Assembly (NCBI RefSeq): GCF_017591425.1
Contig: NW_024467120.1
Coordinates: 6,820,001 to 6,884,000 of the forward strand
Length of the DNA: 64,000 nucleotides
DNA from: Ochotona curzoniae
Lineage: Eukaryota; Chordata; Mammalia; Lagomorpha; Ochotonidae
Direction of reading: 5' to 3'
The first letter of the stretch is position 1; each line of letters starts with the position of its first letter. A program made the position numbers and the translations under genes. The notes beneath the pieces are model-generated. The model did not search any database. It had not been told where the DNA came from and worked only from the letters and a program-made list of their open reading frames with translations. This document shows, piece after piece, positions 55,436 through 64,000 of the stretch.

Positions 55436-55832
55436 TTTAAGAGCCAGAGTCTATAAGAGATTATCACTGCCAAGGAGGATTAATAGTTGTAATCAGATGA
55501 GATAAATAGGGAGCGTAAGAAAGTAAATCAAATAGTATACAGATTTATCACTAATTATGAAAGTCAAAATGTGAATAACCTCAGAATTCACCTTTTCAAA
55601 TAGTGTTGACACAAATTAAAATGAAGAGTAGGCCTGAAGAATCCTTGAACAAAGCCAGTAAGGTTTTATCTGTGACCCTAACCTTGTTTGATTTACTAAC
55701 AGAAGCCAAACATAATTAAAATACCTGTATCAAAGAAAAGTAGAACTTAGGATCAACCACTCAGGTGCAGCCAGCAAAAATAGGTAACTAGGGACATTGC
55801 AACAGCAGAGATCAAATAAGACAACTTTGTAA
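55436..55832. other. No feature recognised
   Basis: No exon or repeat family could be supported. Confidence 0.4.
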
Positions 55833-55912
55833 CTGCACCGGTAGACACAGAAGAATCACATGTGGAGCCAGGAAGCACACCTACCATGATCAGACCATGG
55901 ACTCCACCCTAG
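55833..55912. repeat. Inverted repeat, left arm
   Basis: Bases 55870-55912 match the reverse complement of 56227-56269 at 39 of 43 positions. Weaker similarity with a small gap continues out to 55833 and 56300. The right arm lies inside an LTR, so this arm may be an inverted copy of LTR sequence. Confidence 0.85.
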
Positions 55913-56035
55913 TGCCTTTCCTTGCACAAGCTTGCACAACTTCTGAATTCATTCCAGGAAAGCATGTCCTGGTGTCTTTTCAAAGGACCCCAGTATCTCT
56001 TTCCTTAGAACTTTTCAGTATGGGAATGACCATTT

Positions 56036-56450
56036 TCTTAAATAAATGCTATGATGTGAACAAAGTTTGTTTCCCCGAACATCTGCAGATGTCTGAAACC
56101 TCCAAAGTCACGTGTTAATAGTCAATGGTTAAATGTGAGTGGCTGACGGATTAAAGGTGGAGGCTTGCTGTAGTTGTGACATCTGATGGTATGGGTCTTT
56201 GGTAAGTGATTGGATCAGATAAGGTGCTAGGGTGGAGTCCATGGTCATATCATGATATGTGTGCTTCCTGATCTGCCATGTGATTCTATGTCTGCAGGTG
56301 TTCCACCACTGCCAGCCCTGGCCAGACATCAGACCAGTGGGGCTCCCCAATCCTACACTGTATCACCAGAACTAGGATCCAAACTGAATCTTCCTTCCCC
56401 ATCAGCATCTCACTCAGGTGTTCTAACTAACGGAATCAAAAGCTGACAAA
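56036..56450 (+). mobile_element. ERVL-MaLR-type LTR
   Basis: 'ctatgatgtgaacaaagtttgtttcccc', 'ggttaaatgtgagtggctg', 'aggtgctagggtggagtcc', 'ccagaactaggatccaaactg' and 'ctaactaacggaatc' fit a MaLR LTR. Non-coding relic. Confidence 0.5.
56227..56300. repeat. Inverted repeat, right arm
   Basis: Partner of 55833-55912; the core is 56227-56269. The arms are separated by about 314 bp. Confidence 0.85.
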
Positions 56451-56819
56451 TATATAAACTCCTTAGAATTTTATTATGCTTCCGTTTACCTTACCTTTTA
56501 ACACACTAAAATCAACTGATGCTATAGAAATTCAATATATTGGAACTGTATACAAATAAGTGTGCTAACAGTAGTTAGTAAGCTGCAAATTAGTTGTGCC
56601 TTCCCAGACAGCAAGCTGACAGTATCTGAAAGCATTGCAAAACTGCTTTTGCATGTTGACATGTGAATAATCTCATTTCCCTAAAACTCAGAATTTTAAG
56701 AAGAACTTATATAAGAATGTTCCCAGCAGCATTTTAACAGCAAGACTACTGGAGAAACCCAAATGTTCAGCAGTGAGTGAGTGTGTAAGCAGATGATGGT
56801 AACTAGCAGGTGACAGCGT
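56451..56819. other. No gene; possible L1 fragment near 56.72-56.80 kb
   Basis: 'atgttcccagcagcattttaac' and 'gagaaacccaaatgttcagcagtgag' resemble the L1 3' UTR phrase (…ttcatagcagcattatt…aacccaaatgtccatca…). The rest is unremarkable. Confidence 0.4.
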
Positions 56820-57215
56820 ACCTTTGTCTCACCTGCCCTTCCCTATCTTAGCAGCTTCCTAACTGGTCTCTATTCCCAATGCCATCCTCTTTCAACCTAT
56901 TTTCCACAGTGGTGCCAAGACACTGACTCTGAAACTTGAATCTACTTGAAATCCTGTAATCCCCAATACTCTCCACAGTTACTCATAAAAATAAAACCCA
57001 AACAGCGTAGCATCCTGAGTTCTCCAAGACAAGTTCCTACCCACTAGTTGTGTTTAACCATCTGGACTATTCTCAGGTTGATGAATTCACCATGCCAACC
57101 ACAATCATAACACTTCGCCTCCAGTGCCCTCCCTGCCCTCCTTCTCGTCCTCTTGACACACACTCCTCATCATCTAACCTGAATTCCAGCTTCATGCTCT
57201 CATAAATCCTTCCTA
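56820..57215 (+). mobile_element. L2 LINE fragment
   Basis: 'cagcttcctaactggtctctattccc', 'cctattttccacagtggtgcc', 'actcataaaaataaaaccc', 'cttcgcctccagtgccctcc' and 'gctctcataaatccttcctaatg' follow the L2 order. Confidence 0.7.
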
Positions 57216-58289
57216 ATGTAGCAGGGTGGGACGGTGTGCACTCCGATATGCAGAATTATAGGATTTTATTTATATTCTCTCTATTATGTTATTCCTGCTA
57301 ATGATAGGGACAATGCAGCAGGAGCAGTCTAGCCTTCCCAATTAAAAGTAATTGAGTCTCCTGAGGCTTAAAGCTGCTACTTTCAGGAAGCTAGGGAAGG
57401 TTCCAACTCCTTAGGAACCTGCACATTTCACTGCCTCAGGAGCCCTCGTAAAGGGCTCCAGTGCTCCCTCAGTGCGCTCCAGGATGCAAGGAAATCTATG
57501 GCTGCACTAAAGATGACGTGCTTCTTGGTCTCTGGGCTCTTTAACAGCCAGGCACTGGCATTCCTAGGGCTTCTGGATGTTGTCTGCCATGTGCAGCCTT
57601 TGGACGCCTCTTGCACACTCTCAGATTCGTATATTTGCATCTGTGCTCTGCCCGTGTTGTTCCACTCTACCTGTGCCATACAAGATATGATGATTTTGCT
57701 CTCCAAATAATGCCCAAAGAAACAGAGAGCTTGCCCCAATATCCATGACTTCCATAAAACTACCTGGATCTTCCCGTACTCCTTCTCAGCCTTGGAACGG
57801 GCAGGGGGTGAGTGACACCTGAACTCTTGTTCTCTTCTTCCTCAGCATTTTCTCTACATCGGCACTCCCCCCAAAATGTTGCTGCTGATAGAAATCTCCT
57901 GGGGATATAGTTCAACTGCAGTTTTGAACACGGTCTGAAGAGCAATGAAGTCCTACTGGGCAACGACATCAACCAAGCTGGTCAATGACCATTTGCTGAA
58001 GGCAAAGCTGGTTAATCCTCTTTTTTTCCCCCGTGCTTATCTCTTCTCTCCTACACCCCTACTCACTGCAACAGTTTCTTTCATATAGAGGAAGCAATAG
58101 ATGACTAGGAGGGAAATGCATCAGACATGCTTCATGCATGTTATCTCAGTTACCCAGACCACCACCACCTTTAGCTCTCCTGCAAGAACTACCACTGCCC
58201 CTGTGGGACCCCTTCAAGATCATACAAATTGTGTTCATCGCCCCTGTATTTTATTATATGTGTTTCTCCTAACCATGCTATAATTTTCT
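57216..58289. other. No gene recognised; possible MIR/L2 remnant near 58.11-58.19 kb
   Basis: 'cttcatgcatgttatctcagttaccc' near 58130 resembles the MIR/L2 phrase 'tttacatgcattatctcatttaatcc'. No exon could be supported in the remainder. Confidence 0.4.
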
Positions 58290-58400
58290 GGAAAGCATAG
58301 AGCAGAATTCCTAAACTGGTGGCGACAGACCACATACGGCCCCACAGATGTTTTGTTTTACAGTCACAGTGTTTTTAAATATATAGATTGCTTGCCAAAT
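58290..58400 (+). mobile_element. Possible hAT-type DNA transposon fragment
   Basis: 'ctaaactggtggcgacagaccacatacggcccc' (in pieces) followed by 'ttttgttttacagtcacag' resembles common 'ggtggcccgcgggccacatccggccc' transposon sequence. Confidence 0.4.
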
Positions 58401-58402
58401 GT

Positions 58403-58560
58403 AAAGCATCGATTCTCAACTCCAGCCGCACATTAGAACCACCTGGAAAACATTCCCAAAAATGTCAGCATCTACACCCCACCCCCTGGGCAATTCTGCT
58501 TCAATCTGTCCCAGAAGGGTCCCAGACATCAGTATTTGTTTTCAATAAACTGTGCTTGAC
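58403..58560 (+). mobile_element. MER5A-like hAT-Charlie element
   Basis: 'gattctcaactccagccgcacattagaaccacctgg', 'ccccaccccctgggcaattctg' and 'ccagacatcagtatttg' match MER5A nearly end to middle (each quoted in part). It is better preserved than the copy at 1.7 kb. Confidence 0.75.
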
Positions 58561-58785
58561 AATAGCAGTAGGTTTACAAAATTGTGGTGAAGCCACTGCA
58601 CAAGGTTTCCACTCACGCCACAGCCAGGTTCTTCTCCCACTGATGTCTTACGTCACTCTGGTGCCTGTGCTCCAAGCACACTGATGGAGCCTTTTGGTTA
58701 TACTAAAACCAACGATGTCTTGATGGATGTAGAGGTAGTGTTCTGAGTTCTGGGACACAGAGTCCCTCACCAAGGAGGTGGTTCT

Positions 58786-59030
58786 TTTTTTTTTGAAAGT
58801 CAGATATACAGAGAGGAGCAGAGACAGTGAGGAAGATTTTCTGTCTGCTGATTCACTCCCCAAGTGGCCACAACGGCCGGAACTGAGACAATTCAAAGCC
58901 AGGCGCTCTGAACTTCCTTTGGGTCTCCCATGCTAGTTCAGAGTCCCCACGGTTTGAGACATGCTTGCCTGCTTTCCCAGGCCACAAGCAAGGTGAGGCC
59001 TTGAGCCACTATGCTACCACTCCAGGCGCC
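58786..59030 (-). mobile_element. C-SINE, internally deleted
   Basis: 'ttgaaagtcagatatacagagagg', 'tgctgattcactccccaagtgg', 'gctttcccaggccacaagc', then directly into 'gaggccttgagccactatgc'. The block with 'cccatatggg' is missing. Confidence 0.88.
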
Positions 59031-59436
59031 GAGCAGACCATTCTTGTCACATAGATCTGGGAGGTGGTTCCTTGAAACCTAGACTCACCTGGTCTTTTAT
59101 TTCAACATTCCCAACAGTTATTCTGTAGATTGGATGAATTTGATGATCTTTGTGTGCTCTGAATAAACAGGAACTCAGCACAAGCTGTTTGCTGCCAACT
59201 CAATATCCACTCGATGTCTCATTCACTTCTCTACTCGAGAGGAGTCAGTATGTCCAGCTTTCAAAGTATATCCTGTATTTCCACAGTACCTTGGGGAATG
59301 GATGCCAAGAAAAGATAATGCAGGGCATTAGACAGGGCCAGTAGGAATGTTCTGGAACGGGGGCTGCTGAGCCAGGAAATGTTCATTCGCTCCTCTTCCA
59401 GCTCAGGCATAATGTTTTTGGCTTCAGAAGGCCTCT
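59031..59436. other. No feature recognised
   Basis: No exon or repeat could be supported. Confidence 0.4.
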
Positions 59437-59590
59437 TGTAGAGGTTGGCATTGTGGTGCAGAGGGAAAAGCTGCTATCTGCTAACACCAGTTTTCCATAT
59501 GGACACCGGCTTGGGTCCTAGCTGCTCCACCTTCAATTCATACCCCTGCTAATGCAGAGAAAAGCAGCAGAAGATGGCCCAAGTGCACAA
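59437..59590 (+). mobile_element. C-SINE, 3'-truncated
   Basis: 'agaggttggcattgtggtgc' head, 'catatggacaccggcttggg', 'gcagcagaagatggcccaag', then it stops abruptly in AT-rich sequence. Confidence 0.75.
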
Positions 59591-59979
59591 AAAATTAAAA
59601 TGTATGCATATAAATGTCTTCCAAAAATATGTTGTGACAAAATTATCCATTGATTTCAAAATTTTTACATCCAATTCCCCTGTGTTTAAATTTATTTTTA
59701 TGAGCTTTTTGAAGCCCATATTTATAAAATCTTGTATTTACTTCCTTAGGAGCAAAGTCAAATAAAATGTGGGCACTGATCACAATCATCCTCTATGCAT
59801 TTGTTCATTTTTATAAATAGAAATGATAACAATGATCTAAGCACTTAATCGTACTTGTTTTTCACAGAAACCCTGGGAGAAATGTGCTACAAACTTCATT
59901 CTACAAATAAGATCAATGTTCAGAGAAATGGATGGTCTTGATTGGGTGCAGTTAAGAAACAAAATAAGCCCAAGTGAAG
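59591..59979. other. AT-rich; possible MIR near 59.83-59.93 kb
   Basis: 'ctaagcacttaatcgtac' and 'accctgggagaaatgtgc' then 'ctacaaataagatcaatgttcag' look like a reversed MIR. No gene. Confidence 0.4.
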
Positions 59980-60305
59980 GACCGGTGCTGTGGCATAGTA
60001 CATTAAGCCTTCACTTGTGGCTCCAGCATCCCATAGAGGTGCCATTTCATATCCCATCTCTTCCACTTCCAATCTGGCTCCCTGATCATGTCTGGGAAAA
60101 CAGCAAAAGATAGGCCAGCTCCTTGAGTCCCTGTACCCATGTGGAAGACCCAGGCTCCTGGGTTTGGCTCGGTCTAGCTCCAACCATTGGGAACATTTGG
60201 GGAGTGAACAGCAAACAGTTGAGTGCTCACTTCCTGACTTGCACTCTGTCACTCCTTCTTTCTCCAAATATCTATCTTTTCAATAAAAATTAATAAAACT
60301 TTAAA
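59980..60305 (+). mobile_element. C-SINE, diverged
   Basis: 'gaccggtgctgtggcatagta' head, 'catcccatagaggtgcc', 'catgtggaagacccagg', tail 'tcaataaaaattaataaaac'. Confidence 0.85.
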
Positions 60306-61033
60306 ACACAAAAAGGTTAATATCTTTAATATTTTTGAGAAAAGTAAGCCCAAATAATGTTATGACTTCATTCTTCTGCCTCCTCTATGCAGTTAAAACA
60401 TTCTCTCCTAACATTTATCCCAATAACATTGTACATTCAAAAGTCATCCACAAGCGTCACCCACAAACATAGTTGCTGAATGAATTCATCGAGCTTGGAG
60501 GATGGCCTGGTAGTCATATACATCTAAAAATATGGCACTTTAATAGAGTAGATGTTTCTGAAGAATATATCCAGCTAAAAGAAATACTTGACAGTGCGAT
60601 AAAAATATTTGCCTCCACTATTTCTGGCATTTTCACAGCCTGTTAACTGTAGAGCGGGGCTTACTATTAATTACTTTCCTCAAGAGAGAAAGACCCCTTC
60701 CCATTTTCACCTGCTCCATCTAACAGAGTGTGGTCTTTGGCAATATCCACCAGTTACTAAGAATGCACAGGCTGGAGGAAATTGGAGAATAGGAAGTTTT
60801 TCCAGACAACTGGATTCTCTTCAAAACCAGTGTGAAGAAGAGGAATTGTGTGTGGTTAGTAGGGGTGTAGGCTGGTCACCAACTGTTGCCCTACCCAGGA
60901 TGAGGCCACAGACTCCTCCAGACGGAACGAATCTCACGCTGCTGTTTGTCATAACATCACAGTTTCAACTTTACATCTGCAAGTACCACCATGATGGATT
61001 GTCTTTGGTTTATATGTCTGCTGCCTTAGTGTC
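60306..61033. other. No feature recognised
   Basis: An open frame of about 196 codons starts at 60609 but its last third is SINE sequence, and nothing in it resembles a known protein. Confidence 0.45.
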
Positions 61034-61047
61034 AAAAATGCTGTCTT

Positions 61048-61375
61048 GGGCCCAGTGTAGTGGCCTAGTGGCTAAAGTCCTTGCCTTGAACATGCCAGGA
61101 TCCCTTATGGGTGCCAGTTCTAATCCTGGCAGCCCCACTTCCCATCCAACTCCCTGCTTTTGGCCTGGGAAAGCAATCAAGGACAGCCCAAAGCCTTGAG
61201 ACCTTACACTCACGTCAGAAACATGAAACAAGCTCCTGGCTCCTGCCTTCGAATCAGCTCAGTTCCGGCCGTTGAGGTCACTTGGGGAGTGAATCATTGA
61301 ATGGAAGATCTTCCTCTCTGTTTCTTCTCTCTGTATATCTGACTTTGCAATAAAAATAAATAAACAAATCTTTTT
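61048..61375 (+). mobile_element. C-SINE, full length, with 14-bp target-site duplication
   Basis: 'gggcccagtgtagtggccta' head, 'atcccttatgggtgccagttc', 'ctgggaaagcaatcaaggac', tail 'gcaataaaaataaataaac'. Flanks 61034-61047 and 61376-61389 agree at 13 of 14 bases. Confidence 0.96.
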
Positions 61376-61389
61376 AAAAATGCTATCTT

Positions 61390-63039
61390 TTCATCTATGT
61401 TTATATGTCAAATCTCTTTCAGTGTAGTGGCAAAAGGCCTGACAGCTATTTCAAAGTGGCTTATGCCAAGGGCGAAGAAGAAATCTATTGGTTCAATAAT
61501 CCAGAAAGTTTGGTTTAGTAAAATTGATCTGGCCTGTATTTGGCAGCTCTAATACCTCCAGAGTTCTGTTTTTCTTCATATTAGCTATGCAATCAAGAGG
61601 ACAGGCCTTATTTTAAAGACTATGGTGTTGTATTTGGTCAGTTCTGGCTCATTCCATCCTTTTTATTGTCATCTGGTACCTCCCACTTGCATCCTGTGTT
61701 CATTCTGACTGGAAGAAACTTGAGTAACTCATTAGCTTTCAGTCAATGGTTAGGGGGATTCAGTGCAATAATTGGCTACCCTTGGTCACATATCCTGTTC
61801 CTGGATCTAGGGATGGAGTGAATGGCAATCAAAATAGCACATATTCATGCAATGTTCACACTGCCTAACACTGTGCTTGGCATGTAGTAGAAGCTCAGAA
61901 ATCTTAATTCCATTTTATTGTTGTTGTTGGGGAGGAAAGTGCTGCCTGGTACAGGCCTGGATTTTGAGTAATGGTCAGCCACAAGCATGCTATGGGTTTG
62001 GCAAGTGATGTCCAATTCAGTTCTGGGTGACATCCTTTGCTTTGTACATGTCTTCTGTTTTCAAACATTGTTTGCCATCTGTCTTTCAATAGGGTCAGTC
62101 TGTAGAGAAGGCAAACCACCCTTTCCTTCCTGCCTGGTCTACAACCTCAATTGGACCTGCAATGCCATAGTGAGATATGAGGTGGGCTGTGGGCATGACT
62201 GTCCTATGATGAAAGACAGAAATTAAAGGAATGCCATGTCTGGAATTTTATCTTTCCAATCCCACACTGCATGGCTTGTTTCTAAGCAGCCCCTGACTTT
62301 CACAGTTCTTCTGTCTGGTATCTTGGGAATAAAACGAGAGGTCTTTCAACGTGGCAGCTGTTACTGTGTAAACAGTTACATGCCCTGGGAAATTTCCATC
62401 TCCCATGATTTTACCAATTGACTCAGGGAGTAGTTTGCCCTAGAAACAATAAATCAATAGCTAAACCCTGTAGCCCCTCAGTGAGAAGATGCACTAATTT
62501 CCAGCCTGCTTTGATCTCAAAAGAGCTTGAAATTGGCTGAATCTTTTTTAAAATAAAACTTATACACAAAGTTAGCATAACAAGATACTGGAAATTCCAT
62601 TCTCCTGCAATAATAATTAACTGTTCATATCCTTCTTAAATCAATGCCCTCATTTTTAAAAAAAAAAAATTGTACTTTAGATAACAAGAACTAAACTTCA
62701 TAACAAAAACCATGCTCTACAAGACAAAATATCCAATTTCCTGAAATATAAAATATTACATTTAGATGTGTCTTCCAATTCAGGCTTCATAGATAAGCTT
62801 TAGGGCAACTAGTAAACCATTGGTTTCATATGTATTCAATATCAGAATTGTAAAGAGAGAATAGGAAAGTGATCATCCGAAACAGGAAGCCTGGGTCCCT
62901 GAGCCTTGTCTTAGGGTAGCGCTTCAGTTACACCTCAGTTGAGGAAACTAAAAGTAAACTACAGCACGGCTTACGCTGGACTCGTTTATAAATCCCGTCT
63001 CCATCTCTGTGCGCTGCATTCCTTCATTGCATTTTGTAA
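61390..63039. other. No gene recognised; possible L2/MIR end near 61.85-61.90 kb
   Basis: 'taacactgtgcttggcatgtagtagaagctcag' near 61864 (quoted as 'ctgtgcttggcatgtag') resembles the L2/MIR ending. No exon, RNA or other repeat could be supported. Confidence 0.45.
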
Positions 63040-63215
63040 TCTTTATCTTCATGATCTTTACAACAAGGAGAGTTTGAGTAGGCGACCCAATGACTCCATT
63101 TCACAGGTCAAGAAATTGAGGTACCAAATAATTGCATTTCTCAAAGTCACAAATGTCACAGATAGAGCTGGAATTCCAATCCAATGTCTTAATCATCAAT
63201 TGATTCAGAAGGTCG
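63040..63215 (-). mobile_element. MIR SINE, reverse orientation
   Basis: 'gatctttacaacaaggag', 'ctccatttcacaggtcaagaaattgagg', 'tctcaaagtcacaaatgtcac', 'agatagagctggaattcc' and 'aatccaatgtctt' follow the reversed MIR consensus closely. Confidence 0.8.
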
Positions 63216-64000
63216 TCAACTTAGACTTTTAGGAGCTAAGACCCACCCAGCTTGCTTATTAACCTTTATTCCCCGTGTTGTTTTCCTCCCTGTCTTCCTT
63301 GTAATCTTGTTTTTGTTTCCTCCCCCACGTGTCAATTCTCTTTCTGACACCTGAGGCTTTTTGCTTTTTTTTCTAATCTTACCTACCTCTCGGTATAAAT
63401 TGATTTCCTGTTTGTGCTCCTGAAGCTCATGAATTCATTCATCTTACCAGCGAAAAGACATGAGCCCCAGTCCTCAAAGGTAGATTATAATGCAGTCAAG
63501 TTGTTCAATGGAGCACAAAATGTTGCAAAATCAAAATGCAGAGTGCGCAGGTACCCAGGATCCAGGTTTTAGGCTCTCCATCATTGATTTCCTGGAAGCA
63601 TGTGTCTGCCTGTCCCTGATGGAACTCTAAATTTGACAAATTTATCTTTGTTCAACCAGTGTTAAATAACTATTCATTTCTCAGGAGAGTAACTTGCATT
63701 CGTTGGGGGAAATGCCTGGAATGCTTCATCACGGATATGTGAAGGAAAGTTGAATCCCTGGTTTTTAAAGATGCTTTTGATAAGCATCAACTGAAATGTT
63801 TAGAATGCTCCCAGTGGCTGGCACTCATTTTCAGGCTTCTTCTTGATCATTTCATTTGTTCTTTAATACAGTGCAGCTTCCCAGACCAGAATCTTTTATT
63901 TGGTGGTGATTATCTTCTTCAATGCTGAGTCTTCTAGGCACTGTCTCTGTGATCAAAAGTGCATTGTTGAAAATTACATACAGACAATAAGGAATTAATA
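63216..64000. other. No feature recognised
   Basis: T-rich stretches near 63270-63400 but no exon or repeat family could be supported up to the window end. Confidence 0.45.

Noticed and set aside
60609..61199. 196-codon forward open frame
   Set aside because: The last third is translated C-SINE and the rest has no recognisable domain or splice context.
1..64000. CRISPR array, bacterial operon, phage or plasmid system
   Set aside because: Sequence composition, SINE/LINE/LTR content and absence of long genes show a mammalian nuclear genome; the regularly spaced unit at 44.8-45.2 kb lacks conserved direct repeats with unique spacers.
1..64000. tRNA, 5S, U6, 7SK or Y RNA genes
   Set aside because: No characteristic sequence was found; the only tRNA-like parts are the heads of C-SINEs.

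Overview
This is mammalian nuclear DNA, almost certainly from a lagomorph, and the SINE type points to a pika (Ochotona) rather than a rabbit. The evidence is about 45 copies or fragments of the tRNA-derived lagomorph C-SINE. Complete copies carry a promoter-like head, a 'cccatatgggcgcc' block, a 'gaaagcagtcgaggac' block and a tail of 'tgtatatctgcctttccaataaaaataaataaatcttt' type. The rabbit form more usually ends 'ctgtaactctgcctttcaaataaataaat'. The species call is an inference from remembered consensus sequences.

No intact protein-coding gene, exon set or RNA gene was recognised on either strand. All open frames are short, overlap on both strands, and mostly lie inside SINEs, L1s, LTRs or simple repeats. 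The window therefore reads as intergenic or deep-intronic DNA. The one clear gene-derived object is a processed pseudogene of PPP1R7 (SDS22, the leucine-rich-repeat regulatory subunit of protein phosphatase 1) at about 53.54-54.70 kb on the plus strand. It has 5' UTR, coding region, 3' UTR and a poly(A) tail, is flanked by a perfect 16-bp target-site duplication, and is disabled by frameshifts and stops.

Layout. 0-13 kb: old L1 3' ends (about 1.8-3.4 and 10.6-12.1 kb, plus strand) with SINEs nested in them, an MER5-like hAT fragment, a TA-rich repeat and an unclassified 5.3-6.7 kb stretch. 13.4-16 kb: a relatively repeat-poor stretch with three perfect AP-1 motifs in 326 bp. 16-28 kb: young and old SINEs, ERVL-MaLR-like LTR pieces, another L1 3' end, a CTCF-like motif and a 15-bp-arm hairpin. 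28-41 kb: a minus-strand L1 3' end, dense SINEs (one with a six-copy 9-bp expansion, one pair nested), more L1 and a long L2. 41-50 kb: a Tigger-type DNA transposon followed by a TG microsatellite, a degenerate tandem repeat of about 59-bp period, an LTR split by a SINE, and an L1 in minus orientation. 50-64 kb: the PPP1R7 retrocopy, a young SINE, an imperfect inverted repeat around an LTR, L2, MIR and MER5 relics.

Nothing here forms an operon-like or co-operating gene system. The history is one of successive retrotransposition, with L1 machinery probably responsible for the SINE and pseudogene insertions. Repeat family names were assigned by eye from remembered consensus features, so boundaries are approximate unless a target-site duplication is stated.
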